Part shown: positions 50,248 through 59,073 of the stretch, piece by piece
Layout: the number at the start of each line of letters is the position of its first letter
Position numbering within the stretch: the first letter of the stretch is position 1
Origin: Nocardioides sp. QY071
GTDB taxonomy: Bacteria > Actinomycetota > Actinomycetes > Propionibacteriales > Nocardioidaceae
Assembly: GCF_029961765.1 (NCBI RefSeq)
Contig: NZ_CP124681.1
Coordinates: 682,001-746,000 of the forward strand
DNA: 64,000 nt
Direction: 5' to 3'
Translations under genes and position numbers: made by a program
Notes under the pieces: model-generated
What the model was told of the DNA's origin: nothing
What the model saw: the letters and a program-made list of their open reading frames with translations, nothing else
Database searches by the model: none

Positions 50248-51837
50248 TCAGCGGATCCAGGCGGCGGTGTCCGGCGGCAGCACGCCGCCGGGCAGCGGCC
50301 CGCTGCTGATGAGCACCTCGCCCTCGGGCAGGGCGGCGGGGTAGGTCCCGGCGTTGAGGACGACGCTCACCCCCGCCCGTCGTACGACGAGCACGTCGCC
50401 GTCCACGTGCGCGACCGTCTCCTCGTCGGCGCCGGCGAAGACCTCGCGTCGCGCGGTGAGTGCGCGCTTGTAGAACGCCAGGGTCGAGTCGGGGTCGGCG
50501 TCCTGGGCCGCGACCGTCAGCGGCGCCCAGTCGGCGGGCTGGGGGATCCACGGCTGGGTGCCGGCCGGCCCGCCGAAGCCGTACGGCGGCGCGTCGCCCG
50601 ACCACGGCAGCGGCACCCGACAGCCGTCGCGGCCGGGCTTGCCGGTGCGGAACCAGGACGGGTCCTGCCGCGCCTCGGGCGGCACGTCGACCTGCTCGAG
50701 GCCGAGCTCCTCCCCCTGGTAGAGGTACGCCGACCCGGGCAGCGCCAGCATCGCCAGCGTGGCCGCGCGGCCGCGGGCGAGGCCGACCGGACCGCCGCCG
50801 TACCGGGTCGGGTGCCGCTCCACGTCGTGGTTCGACAGCACCCAGGTGGGCGCCGATGCGGCCGCGGCGACGGCGGCGATCGAGTCGTTGACGACCTCGG
50901 CGAACGCCTCGGCCGACCACGGGGTGCCGAGCCAGCCGAAGTTGAACGCCTGGTGCAGCTCGTCGGGACGGATGAACATCGCCATCGACGCGGCGGTCTG
51001 GGTCCACGCCTCGGCGACGGCCATCCGGTCGCCGGGGTAGGAGTCGAGCACCTCGCGCCAGCGCCGGTAGACGTCGTGCACCTCGGGCTGGTCCCACATC
51101 GGCTCGTCGTTGAGGACCCGCTCGACCATGGACTCAGCCGACTTCTTCGCCTTCTTCGGCCGGACCTGGTCGCGCAGCGAGGCCTCCTTGTAGAGCCCGT
51201 GCGCGACATCGACCCGGAACCCGTCGACCCCGCGGTCGAGCCAGAACCGCAGCACCCCCTCGAACATGTCGCCAACCTCCGGGTTGCGCCAGTCGAGGTC
51301 GGGCTGGGAGGTGTCGAAGAGGTGGAGGTACCACTCGCCGTCCGGCACCCGCGTCCACGCGGGCCCGCCGAAGATCGAGTCCCAGTTGTTGGGCGGCTCG
51401 GCGCCGTCCTTCCCCCGTCCCGGGCGGAAGATGTAGCGGGCCCGCTCCTTCGATCCCGGAGCCGCGGCCAGCGCGGCTCGGAACCAGGCGTGCTGGTCGG
51501 AGGTGTGGTTCGGGACCAGGTCGACGATCACCCGCAGGCCGAGCCCGTGGGCGGTCTCCAGCAGCCGGTCGATGTCATCGAGGGTGCCGAAGAGCGGGTC
51601 GACGTCGGTGTAGTCGGCGACGTCGTAGCCGTGGTCCTTCTGCGGTGAGGTGTAGAACGGCGTGATCCACAGCGCGTCGACGCCGAGCTCGCGCAGGTAC
51701 GGCAACCGCGAGGTGATGCCGGGCAGGTCGCCGATCCCGTCGCCGGGCGCCGGCATCGCGTCGGCGAAGCTGCGGACGTACACCTGGTAGACGACGGCGT
51801 CGTACCACCACGGGTGGCTCCGCTCGGGGCCGCTCAC
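50248..51837 (-). CDS. Alpha-glucosidase, glycoside hydrolase family 13
   Basis: A 529-residue GH13 enzyme of the oligo-1,6-glucosidase/alpha-glucosidase group. The conserved regions are [24 protein letters not shown] (nucleophile Asp), DRMAVAEAW (acid Glu) and [10 protein letters not shown] (transition-state Asp). The N-terminus starts [15 protein letters not shown], typical of the subgroup. It is cytoplasmic (no signal peptide), so it would act on imported maltose- or isomaltose-type sugars. The GTG start overlaps the preceding gene's stop (GTGA). Confidence 0.94.
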   Translation of the reverse strand: MSGPERSHPWWYDAVVYQVYVRSFADAMPAPGDGIGDLPGITSRLPYLRELGVDALWITPFYTSPQKDHGYDVADYTDVDPLFGTLDDIDRLLETAHGLGLRVIVDLVPNHTSDQHAWFRAALAAAPGSKERARYIFRPGRGKDGAEPPNNWDSIFGGPAWTRVPDGEWYLHLFDTSQPDLDWRNPEVGDMFEGVLRFWLDRGVDGFRVDVAHGLYKEASLRDQVRPKKAKKSAESMVERVLNDEPMWDQPEVHDVYRRWREVLDSYPGDRMAVAEAWTQTAASMAMFIRPDELHQAFNFGWLGTPWSAEAFAEVVNDSIAAVAAAASAPTWVLSNHDVERHPTRYGGGPVGLARGRAATLAMLALPGSAYLYQGEELGLEQVDVPPEARQDPSWFRTGKPGRDGCRVPLPWSGDAPPYGFGGPAGTQPWIPQPADWAPLTVAAQDADPDSTLAFYKRALTARREVFAGADEETVAHVDGDVLVVRRAGVSVVLNAGTYPAALPEGEVLISSGPLPGGVLPPDTAAWIR

Positions 51838-52562
51838 CGGAAGGCCTCCGGGTCGACGGTGATCCAGGTGTGCTCGGCGGTCGCGACCACCTCGTCGTGG
51901 GGGCCGTAGATGGTCGCCGCGGTGAACGTCCTGCGGCCGTCGATGCCGCGCAGCTCGCCGACGACGACGTACCGCTCCGAGGTCCGCGGCAGGCTGAGCA
52001 GCTCGGCGGTCATCTGGCCGAGCACGGACGGCCGGCCCTCGAGGTCGCTGGCCCAGCCGCCCGGGCAGTCGAGCGCGGCCCAGGCGATCGGCACCGCGCT
52101 CTCGTACGGCGTCCAGGTGGCCGCGACCCGCTGGTCGTCGGCGTCGCCCGGGGCGACCGTTCCGGCGAAGATCCGCAGCCCGTCGCCGACCCGGCGGTCC
52201 GGCCCGCAGGCGAAACAGGTGGGGAAGGGGTGCGAGCGGTGGCCCAGGTAACGGGTCTCGGCCTCCGCGGCGGCCGCGGCCGAGACCGGCGCGACCGGGA
52301 CCGGCCGGGTCTCGGCGTACACCGCCTCGGCGACGGCCTGCCCGTCGCGGGTGAGCGTCGCCCCGGCCGCGGTCGCGAGCACCGGCATCGGTACGTCGAG
52401 CGGTGGGGGCAGGCGCAACGTGACGGTGACCGCCGTACCGATGCCCTGGGCCGGCAGCGTGGCGGCGAGGGCTCCGCAGGTCCAGCCGCCGTTGCCGGAG
52501 CGGGGCGGTCCGTTGAAGCGGTGGGGGACGATCAGGGGCGGCAGCGAGGAGGACGCGGTCAC
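51834..52562 (-). CDS. Hotdog-fold thioesterase-like protein
   Basis: A 242-residue protein with the layout of actinobacterial acyl-CoA thioesterase-like proteins: N-terminal [19 protein letters not shown], central [13 protein letters not shown], and [13 protein letters not shown] followed by a strand-rich C-terminus ([23 protein letters not shown]). Two hotdog halves are likely. Substrate unknown. It is coupled to the alpha-glucosidase gene, an unusual pairing with no obvious pathway link. The GTG start lies 61 bp from the divergent IdeR gene. Confidence 0.7.
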   Translation of the reverse strand: MTASSSLPPLIVPHRFNGPPRSGNGGWTCGALAATLPAQGIGTAVTVTLRLPPPLDVPMPVLATAAGATLTRDGQAVAEAVYAETRPVPVAPVSAAAAAEAETRYLGHRSHPFPTCFACGPDRRVGDGLRIFAGTVAPGDADDQRVAATWTPYESAVPIAWAALDCPGGWASDLEGRPSVLGQMTAELLSLPRTSERYVVVGELRGIDGRRTFTAATIYGPHDEVVATAEHTWITVDPEAFR

Positions 52563-52622
52563 CGGTCCAGCATTGCAGGCCGCTGGTTCGCGGCCTTTCT
52601 CTTAATGGGTCAGAATAGGCGG

Positions 52623-53309
52623 GTGAGCGATCTCATCGACACCACCGAGATGTACCTCCGCACGATCTACGAGCTGATCGAGGAGGGCATCGTCCCGCTG
52701 CGGGCGCGCATCGCCGAGCGCCTGCACCAGAGCGGGCCGACGGTGTCGCAGACGGTGGCCCGCATGGAGCGTGACGGCCTGCTGACCGTCGAGGGCGACC
52801 GGCACCTGGAGCTCACCGACGAGGGCACCCGCCTCGCGACCCGCGTGATGCGCAAGCACCGCCTGGCCGAGCGCCTGCTCACCGACGTGATCGGCCTCGA
52901 CTGGGAGCTGGTCCACGAGGAGGCGTGCCGCTGGGAGCACGTCATGTCCGAGACCGTCGAGCGCCGCCTGATCGAGCTGCTCGGCCATCCGACCGAGTCG
53001 CCCTACGGCAACCCGATCCCGGGCCTCGGCGAGCTCGGCCAGGACGCCCTCGGCGAGAACTTCATGGCCGACGTCGAGCCGCTCTCCAAGGCTGCCGGGC
53101 CCGAGACCGCCCGCGCCGTCGTACGCCGCATCTCCGAGGAGATGCAGAAGGACGACTCGCTGATGAGTGCGATGCGCCGGGTCGGCGCGCTGCCCGACAA
53201 GACGATCACGATCCAGGCCACCGCCGACGGCGTGCTCGTGGGTGCCGGCGGAGAGACCGCCGAGATCTTCCCGGAGGCGGCCGACCACATCTTCGTCAAG
53301 AAGCTCTGA
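52623..53309 (+). CDS. ideR: Iron-dependent repressor, DtxR/IdeR family
   Basis: A 228-residue regulator very close to DtxR/IdeR. The N-terminal [20 protein letters not shown] includes the metal ligand Met10, and the HTH is [27 protein letters not shown]. The helix [11 protein letters not shown] supplies the Cys, Glu and His ligands of the primary site, while HRLAERLL and the GNPIPG turn match the ancillary site. A C-terminal SH3-like domain is present (residues 150-228). It should repress siderophore and iron uptake genes when Fe2+ is bound. The GTG start lies shortly after AGAATAGG, so the leader is very short. Confidence 0.95.
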   Translation: MSDLIDTTEMYLRTIYELIEEGIVPLRARIAERLHQSGPTVSQTVARMERDGLLTVEGDRHLELTDEGTRLATRVMRKHRLAERLLTDVIGLDWELVHEEACRWEHVMSETVERRLIELLGHPTESPYGNPIPGLGELGQDALGENFMADVEPLSKAAGPETARAVVRRISEEMQKDDSLMSAMRRVGALPDKTITIQATADGVLVGAGGETAEIFPEAADHIFVKKL

Positions 53310-54126
53310 GCCGCACGTCGGCGAGCGCGGTCAGCCACTCGCTCGTCCCCGCCTCCACCTTGTGGGTGGCCAGGTCGTCGCCGCGGGTCGCGCCGCGGTT
53401 GAGGATGACGATGTCGATGCCGCGCTGCGCGGCCCGGCGCACGAACCGCAGCCCGCTCATCACGGTCAGGCTCGACCCGGCGACGAGCAGCGTGCCGCCG
53501 GTCGCGGCGAGGGCCTCGACCGCGGCGTAGCAGCGCTCGACCCGCGGCTTCGGGACGTTCTCGCCGAAGAACACGACGTCCGGCTTGAGCGGGCCGCCGC
53601 AGTCCGCGCAGGCGGGGACGACGAAGTCCGCGGTCTCCTCGAGGTCGACGTCGCCGTCGGGGCGCACGGTGACGTCCGCGTGCCGGGCGGCCCAGCCGGG
53701 ATTGGCGTCCTCGAGCCGCTGCTGGAGCGTGGCCCGGGGCGTCGTACGACGGCACGCCAGGCAGACCACGTCGGCGATCCGGCCGTGCAGTGCGACGAGG
53801 TCACGGGTACCGGCCGCCTCGTGGAGGCCGTCGACGTTCTGGGTGACGACCAGGTCGGCCCCGAGCGCGGCGACGGCGCGGTGCCCGGCATTGGGCTCGG
53901 CGCGGCGCATCCGGGACCAGCCGAGGTGGCTGCGTGCCCAGTACCGCTGCTGTGCCGCCGGCCCGGACACGAACTCCTGGTAGGTCATCGGCATCCGCGC
54001 CGGCGCGCCCGGGCCGCGGTAGTCGGGGATGCCCGAATCGGTGGACAGGCCGGCACCGGTCAGCACGACGAGTGGGCCGGACGCGCAGCGCTCGAGCGCG
54101 GGGTCGCGTCGGCCGACGAGCGTCAC
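53296..54126 (-). CDS. cobB: Sir2 family NAD-dependent protein deacetylase
   Basis: A 276-residue sirtuin. The NAD-binding motif is [18 protein letters not shown], with [14 protein letters not shown] and the catalytic His in LVALHGRI. Four zinc cysteines form two pairs (CLAC and CADC) with a long insertion between them. It deacylates lysines such as those of acyl-CoA synthetases. The GTG at 54126 is chosen because the 34 codons upstream lie in an intergenic repeat element. The 3' end overlaps the convergent IdeR gene by 14 bp. Confidence 0.93.
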   Translation of the reverse strand: MTLVGRRDPALERCASGPLVVLTGAGLSTDSGIPDYRGPGAPARMPMTYQEFVSGPAAQQRYWARSHLGWSRMRRAEPNAGHRAVAALGADLVVTQNVDGLHEAAGTRDLVALHGRIADVVCLACRRTTPRATLQQRLEDANPGWAARHADVTVRPDGDVDLEETADFVVPACADCGGPLKPDVVFFGENVPKPRVERCYAAVEALAATGGTLLVAGSSLTVMSGLRFVRRAAQRGIDIVILNRGATRGDDLATHKVEAGTSEWLTALADVRLRAS

Positions 54127-54137
54127 CGCTCCATCGT

Positions 54138-54300
54138 AGAGACCACCCGGGTGAAGGGCGGCGTCGCGAGCGTCGCGAGGCGCGTGCGATGGCAAGGCGG
54201 CGGAGCGAAGACGTGCTCGGCCGCCCATCGAGCGACGTCAACGTAGCCAGCGTGCGTGCATCGCGGCGCGCAGCAGTCGGGCTTCACCCGGGTGGTCTCT
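54138..54300. repeat. MITE-like element with 19-bp terminal inverted repeats
   Basis: The 19-bp termini 54138-54156 (AGAGACCACCCGGGTGAAG) and 54282-54300 are perfectly complementary and enclose 125 bp of GC-rich, partly self-complementary sequence without a credible gene. The right end contains the last codons and the TGA of the isoaspartyl methyltransferase gene. No target-site duplication is obvious. It could be a small non-autonomous mobile element or a large intergenic hairpin. Confidence 0.6.
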
Positions 54301-54853
54301 GCAGGAGCGGCACGAACACGTAGCGGCCGTGCCGCTCCACCCGCAGCATCTCGCCCGCGACCGGCCCGACCAGGACCCCATCCGGCCGGACCTGGCGGAC
54401 CAGCGCGTTGGGGAGGGTGGCGGCATCGGCCGACACCAGGACCCGGTCGTACGGCGCCTGCGCGGGCCAGCCGAGCACCGCGGGGTCGGCGAGGTGCAGC
54501 TCGACGTTCGGGCGACGGGGACGCAGGTTGCCGAGCGCCATGGCCAGCACCTCGGGCACCAGCTCGACCCCGACGACGTACCCCGTCGGCCCGGTCAGGT
54601 GGGCGAGCAGCGCCGTCGACCATCCGGACCCGCACCCCACGTCGAGCACCCGGTCCCCGGGCTGGACGCCGAGCAGCGTGAGCATGTCGCGGACCGTGGT
54701 CGGCTGGGAGTTCGTGACGTCGTACCCCAGCGGCAGGGCCCGGTCGACCGCCGCGAACCGCCGTTGGTCGGGCGGCAGGAAGCGCTCGCGCGGGACCGCC
54801 GCGAACGCGTCGTCGATACGGCGATCAGCCGTAGCGGAGCCGGGCACGCGCAC
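54284..54853 (-). CDS. Protein-L-isoaspartate O-methyltransferase family protein
   Basis: A 189-residue SAM-dependent methyltransferase of the PCMT family. The N-terminal RFLPPDQRRFAAVDRALPLGY, the YDVTNSQPTTVRDML segment, the SAM motif VLDVGCGSGWSTALLAHL and the VEL acidic position match. It repairs isoaspartyl residues or has a related role. The canonical TISQP is replaced by TNSQP. It ends inside the terminal repeat of the 54138-54300 element, so the last residues (LLQRPPG) may have been altered by insertion. It overlaps the DUF2277 gene by 29 bp. Confidence 0.85.
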   Translation of the reverse strand: MRVPGSATADRRIDDAFAAVPRERFLPPDQRRFAAVDRALPLGYDVTNSQPTTVRDMLTLLGVQPGDRVLDVGCGSGWSTALLAHLTGPTGYVVGVELVPEVLAMALGNLRPRRPNVELHLADPAVLGWPAQAPYDRVLVSADAATLPNALVRQVRPDGVLVGPVAGEMLRVERHGRYVFVPLLQRPPG

Positions 54854-55091
54854 GCGCCTTCTCGGCCTCGGCCTCCCGGTTCTTCGGCGGCGCCGTCGTC
54901 ACCAGGTCGTCGAGGAGGTGCTGGGTGATGTGGGCGATCTCCGCGACCGCCTGGTCGAACGCCGCCTGGTTGACCTGGCTGGGCTTCGTCGTACCGCTCA
55001 CCTTGCGGACGAACTGCAGCGCCGCCGCGGTCACCTCGTCGCGGGTGGCCGGAGGCTCGAAGTTGTTGAGCGGGCGGATGTTGCGGCACAT
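54825..55091 (-). CDS. DUF2277 family protein
   Basis: An 88-residue protein of the DUF2277 family, recognised by the N-terminal MCRNIRPLNNFEPPATRDEVTAAALQFVRKVSG and a helical C-terminus (FDQAVAEIAHITQHLLDDLVT). Function unknown; homologues are small cytoplasmic proteins in many bacteria. The ATG has a GGTGGAGCC site upstream. Its 3' end overlaps the isoaspartyl methyltransferase gene, consistent with cotranscription. Confidence 0.88.
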   Translation of the reverse strand: MCRNIRPLNNFEPPATRDEVTAAALQFVRKVSGTTKPSQVNQAAFDQAVAEIAHITQHLLDDLVTTAPPKNREAEAEKARARARLRYG

Positions 55092-55123
55092 GGCTCCACC
55101 GTACGCCGAGGCCTGGCCGGGGA

Positions 55124-57124
55124 TCACAGCTCGAGGAACTGCGCGTCCTCCCCGGTGACCAGCACGACCCGCCCGTCGGGCAGGGGGACCGTGCGCACCT
55201 GGTCGACGTCGCCGCCGTACTCCACCTTGATCCGACGCTCGTGCAGCTTCCCGCCGGCGAGCTTGAGCACCGACACGTAGCCCACGCGACGGCTGCTCCA
55301 CTTCTCGACGACCGTCAGCACGGTGCGGTGGTCGGGCAGCCAGGTGAAGGCGCGGGGGTCGGCGCCGGCGAGGGCCGAGGTGTTGCGGCCGTACGACAGC
55401 ACGTCGAGGCGGGAGACCCGGGTGGTGTCGCGGACGTCGAAGAGGCCGACCTGGGCGCCCCAGCCGCCGGGGCCAGGGCCCTCGCCGACGCCGATCAGGC
55501 GGGCCCGCCCCAGCGGGTGGAGGTACGACGAGAAGCCGGGGATCTTGAGCGCGCCGAGCAGGCGGGGAGCGGCGGTGTCGGTGAGGTCGACGGCGTACAG
55601 CGGGTCCCGGCGGCGGAAGGTCACCACGATGGCGAGGTCGTCGAACCAGCGCACCGACTGGATCTCCTCGTTGCGGCCCAGGCCGTCGAGGCGACCGCGC
55701 TCGACCAGCTCCTTGCCCTGCCGGGCCAAGGTGAGCACCGAGCTGAAGTTGCCGGTCTCGCTGGTCGGCCCGACGGCGACCCGGAGCACGCCGCCGGCCT
55801 CGTCCAGCGACCACCGGTCGCGGATCGCGCCCTCGACCTCGCCGGAGGCGACGTGGGTGGCGCGGGTGCCGTCGAGCGCGAAGTCGAAGAGGTACGACGA
55901 CCCGGCGGTCCCGCCGCCGGGGAACACCCGCATCGTCCGGTCCACCGCGGCACCGCACCAGTCGGTGCAGCCCCACGCGCCGGCGCCCGCGCTGGCGAGG
56001 TAGAGGTGGTCGGCCGACTCGTAGGCGATGTCGGTGAGGCCACTCAGCCCGATCGCGTCGAGCCGGTCCGCGGAGCCGGCGTCGAAGCCGACGACGCTGG
56101 TGGTGCCGAGGGCCAGCTCGTCGGGCGCGAGCGCGACGTCGCGGCAGTCGAGCAGCTGGCGGGGCTTGGCGTCGCCGGCGGTGACGGTGGGCAGCCAGTC
56201 CTCGAGGGTGCTGTCCTCGACCGCCTTGCGGTTGTGGGCGAGCGCCTCGTCCTCGCTGCGCTTGCCGGTCGGCTCGACGAAGTCGAGGTCGGGCAGGCCG
56301 CTGGCGAGGACCAGGCGGACCGTTTCGCCGTGCTGGCGCACCGAGAGCCGGTCGGCGTCGTAGCTGACGTCGTCGACGACCTTCGGCGCGGCCGGGTCGG
56401 CGAGGGAGACCGTCAGCACCCGGGTGCCGGGTGTCTCGGGGGTGCTGCCGGCGTCACGGCCGAGGGCGACGACGGTGTCGCCGGCCAGCAGGATCTCGGT
56501 GTCGTCGACGCGGGGGAGGGAGACCGAGGAGACCTTCGCGGTCGAGGAGCCGGCGACGTCGTACACGTCGAGGCGCTCGTGGCGCACCACGACCATGATC
56601 TTGCCGTCGGTCTTGACCGTGTCGGGCTCGTCGACGCCCGCCTCCTGCACGTTGGTGCCGGTCTCGCTGCTGGTCTGCCGCTCGGTCTGCGGGGTCCGGG
56701 CAGCGCCCGAGGCAGCCGAGTCCGCCATCTCGGGCACCTCCACCTGCTTGCGCAGGAGGTCGCCGCCCTCGGCGTACATGATCGGGCCGCCCCAGCCCCA
56801 CGGGCCGACGACCTGCAGTGCCCGGTCGACGTACGACGTCCGCAGGTCCTCGCACGACGCCGCCGGCTCCAGGTCGGCCTGGAAGGCGACATGGCGGGGC
56901 AGGGTGCCCGGGCCTCCCGGTCCCGCGGCCGGCCCGTCGCCCCCGCCGCCGTCGACGAGCGTGCCGGCGACGAACGCGCCGGCGAGGGCCATCACCGCGG
57001 CGGCGGTCAGCACCGGGCGCACCAGCAGCCGGCGGTGCGGTCGCGAGGCCGTGGCGGCGAGGATCGCGCCCACCGGCGCGGGGTCGGTGGGGTAGTCGTC
57101 CCAGAGTCGTTCGAGGTCGGTCAC
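55124..57124 (-). CDS. Beta-propeller domain membrane protein
   Basis: A 666-residue protein. A cytoplasmic N-terminus of about 35 residues and one transmembrane helix near residues 38-60 (PVLTAAAVMALAGAFVAGTLV) precede a large extracytoplasmic C-terminal beta-propeller domain (PF09826 type). Its hallmark is the segment NVQEAGVDEPDTVKTDGKIMVVV near residue 155. The GTG overlaps the stop of the SigE-family sigma gene (GTGA). The topology matches a membrane regulator of that sigma factor, although no anti-sigma domain is recognisable. Confidence 0.9.
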   Translation of the reverse strand: MTDLERLWDDYPTDPAPVGAILAATASRPHRRLLVRPVLTAAAVMALAGAFVAGTLVDGGGGDGPAAGPGGPGTLPRHVAFQADLEPAASCEDLRTSYVDRALQVVGPWGWGGPIMYAEGGDLLRKQVEVPEMADSAASGAARTPQTERQTSSETGTNVQEAGVDEPDTVKTDGKIMVVVRHERLDVYDVAGSSTAKVSSVSLPRVDDTEILLAGDTVVALGRDAGSTPETPGTRVLTVSLADPAAPKVVDDVSYDADRLSVRQHGETVRLVLASGLPDLDFVEPTGKRSEDEALAHNRKAVEDSTLEDWLPTVTAGDAKPRQLLDCRDVALAPDELALGTTSVVGFDAGSADRLDAIGLSGLTDIAYESADHLYLASAGAGAWGCTDWCGAAVDRTMRVFPGGGTAGSSYLFDFALDGTRATHVASGEVEGAIRDRWSLDEAGGVLRVAVGPTSETGNFSSVLTLARQGKELVERGRLDGLGRNEEIQSVRWFDDLAIVVTFRRRDPLYAVDLTDTAAPRLLGALKIPGFSSYLHPLGRARLIGVGEGPGPGGWGAQVGLFDVRDTTRVSRLDVLSYGRNTSALAGADPRAFTWLPDHRTVLTVVEKWSSRRVGYVSVLKLAGGKLHERRIKVEYGGDVDQVRTVPLPDGRVVLVTGEDAQFLEL

Positions 57125-57639
57125 CTGGTGCCTCCGGTGAGGTCGAGGAGGTGGTCGTCGGCGGCGAGGTGCGCCAGCGCGCGGGACAGCCGGCTCTTGA
57201 CCGTGCCGGCGGGGATGCCGAGCGCCTCTGCGGTCTGGCGCTCGGTGAGCTGGACGAAGTACCGCAGCACGACCACCTCGCGGTTGGGCTTGCTCAGCGC
57301 GCCGAGGGCGCGGTGCACGGCGTCGGCGACGGCCACCCGGTCGGTGGCGTCGGGCTCCGCGGTGCGCGGCCCGTCGAGGGGGGCGTCGTACTGCCGGTCC
57401 TTCCACCAGCGGGTACGACGCACGTCGCGCAGGCAGTTGAGCAGCATCCGGTAGACGTACGCATCGCGGTTGTCCGCGCTGCTGACCTTCCCCCAACCGG
57501 TGTAGCAGCGCACCAGCGTGGTCTGGGCGAGGTCCTCGGCCTCGTGCGGGCGGGCGCCGAGGAAGACCGCGGCGCGGACCAGGCTCGGCCAGCTCTGCCG
57601 GACGTACTCGGCGTACGTCGCCTCGGTGTCGGGTTCCAC
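57121..57639 (-). CDS. SigE family ECF RNA polymerase sigma factor
   Basis: A 172-residue ECF sigma factor of the actinobacterial SigE family. Region 2 is TYAEYVRQSWPSLVRAAVFLGARPHEAEDLAQTTLVRCYTGW with YVYRMLLNCLRDVRR; region 4 is ALGALSKPNREVVVLRYFVQLTERQTAEALGIPAGTVKSRLSRALAHL. The GTG at 57639 gives the standard length; in-frame codons upstream are unlikely. It is coupled to the beta-propeller membrane protein, a pairing common in this sigma family. Confidence 0.93.
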   Translation of the reverse strand: MEPDTEATYAEYVRQSWPSLVRAAVFLGARPHEAEDLAQTTLVRCYTGWGKVSSADNRDAYVYRMLLNCLRDVRRTRWWKDRQYDAPLDGPRTAEPDATDRVAVADAVHRALGALSKPNREVVVLRYFVQLTERQTAEALGIPAGTVKSRLSRALAHLAADDHLLDLTGGTR

Positions 57640-57706
57640 GTGCCTATGACGGGCGAGGGGACCGGGAGGGTTCCATCGGGTTCGGGGGCGATGGAAGAGT
57701 GGGGGC

Positions 57707-58906
57707 ATGGCTGACAGCACGCGCCCGTACGACGTCGTCCTGTTCGGAGCCACCGGCTTCACCGGGGGACTCACCGCCGACTACCTCGCCGAGCACGCCC
57801 CCGCCGGGCTGCGCTGGGCGCTGGCCGGACGCAACGAGCAGAAGCTCGCCGCCGTCCGCGACCACCTCGTCGCCGCCAACCCGGCGAACGCCGCGCTCGC
57901 CGACCTGCCGCTGCTGGTCGCGGACGCCGCCGACGCGGACGCGCTGGCCGAGGTGGTCGCGACGACGAAGGTGGTGGCGACCACGGTCGGCCCCTACCTC
58001 GAGTACGGCGGCCCGCTGGTCGCCGCGTGCGCCAACGCCGGCACGGACTACGTCGACCTGACCGGCGAGCCGGAGTTCGTCGACCGCACCTACGTGGAGC
58101 ACAACGCCGCCGCCGAGGGCTCCGGTGCGCGCCTCGTGCACTCGTGCGGCTTCGACTCGATCCCGCACGACCTGGGCGCCTACTTCACGATCAAGGAGCT
58201 GAGCGAGGAGGTCGGTGGCGAGATCACGACCCCGGTCACGATGCGCGGCGTCGTCCGCGCGGGGGCGGGCTTCTCCGGCGGCACCTTCCACTCCGCCCTC
58301 ACCGCGTTCTCCCGCGCCCGGCAGATGAAGGAGGCCTCGACCGCACGCCGCCGCCTCGAGCCGCGCCCCGAGGGGCGCCGCTCCCGTGCCGTCGCCGGAC
58401 GTCCGCGCCGCGACCACGAGCTCGGCTACTGGCTGCTGCCGCTGCCCACCATCGACCCGTTCGTCGTGGCCCGCAGCGGCGCCCACCTGGCGTCGTACGG
58501 TCCCGCGTTCAGCTACTCCCACTTCGCCGGCACCAAGACCCTGCGGTACGCCGCCGGCGGCGCGGTCGGCGTCACCGGCCTGACCCTCGCCGCCCAGGTG
58601 CCGCCGCTGCGCAACGCCCTGCTCAAGCGGGTCCCGCAGGGCGAGGGCCCCTCCCCGAGCCGGCGCGAGAAGTCCTGGTTCACCGTCGACTTCGTCGCCG
58701 AGACGGACGGTGCGAAGGTCCGCACGAGGGTGTCGGGCGGCGACCCGGGCTACACCGAGACTGCCAAGATGCTGGCCGAGTCCGCGCTGTGCCTGGCCCT
58801 CGACGAGAACCCGAACGTGGCCGGCCAGGTCACCACCGCCACCGCGATGGGGGACGCGTTGCTCGGTCGGCTGCAGCGGGCGGGGATCACATTCGAGCGG
58901 CGCTGA
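57707..58906 (+). CDS. Trans-acting enoyl reductase/saccharopine dehydrogenase-like protein
   Basis: A 399-residue Rossmann-fold protein with the cofactor motif VVLFGATGFTGGLTADYL and the LAGRNEQKL segment. Next come VGPYLEYGGPLVAACANAGTDYVDLTGE and HSCGFDSIPHDLGA, typical of the mycobacterial Rv2953/Rv2449c group. Rv2953 acts in trans with a lipid polyketide synthase; most relatives are uncharacterised, so a role in lipid reduction is only possible. A hydrophobic segment near residue 285 may attach it to the membrane. The 3' end is followed by a 20-bp inverted repeat. Confidence 0.85.
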   Translation: MADSTRPYDVVLFGATGFTGGLTADYLAEHAPAGLRWALAGRNEQKLAAVRDHLVAANPANAALADLPLLVADAADADALAEVVATTKVVATTVGPYLEYGGPLVAACANAGTDYVDLTGEPEFVDRTYVEHNAAAEGSGARLVHSCGFDSIPHDLGAYFTIKELSEEVGGEITTPVTMRGVVRAGAGFSGGTFHSALTAFSRARQMKEASTARRRLEPRPEGRRSRAVAGRPRRDHELGYWLLPLPTIDPFVVARSGAHLASYGPAFSYSHFAGTKTLRYAAGGAVGVTGLTLAAQVPPLRNALLKRVPQGEGPSPSRREKSWFTVDFVAETDGAKVRTRVSGGDPGYTETAKMLAESALCLALDENPNVAGQVTTATAMGDALLGRLQRAGITFERR

Positions 58907-58933
58907 GCCGCCGCGACGTTGCTGATCCGGCCC

Positions 58934-59047
58934 GCTGTAACACGCTGTCCACCGCACTGGCCGCCGGTTCTCAGCACGACACGCCGACGACACGCCGTGG
59001 CTGCTGCTGACAACGCTCGGGTAGTCGGGTGGACAGCGTGTTACAGC
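58934..59047. terminator. 20-bp perfect inverted repeat between convergent genes
   Basis: GCTGTAACACGCTGTCCACC (58934-58953) is perfectly complementary to 59028-59047, around a 74-nt centre. It lies between the convergent enoyl-reductase-like and sigma-fusion genes; the 167-bp gap has no gene. The outer 11 bases CGCTGTAACAC also occur at the inner end of the right arm of the 16324-16412 repeat, so the two may belong to one family. Probable bidirectional terminator. Confidence 0.75.
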
Positions 59048-59073
59048 AGTGATGGACGGCCGCGGCAGGCTGG

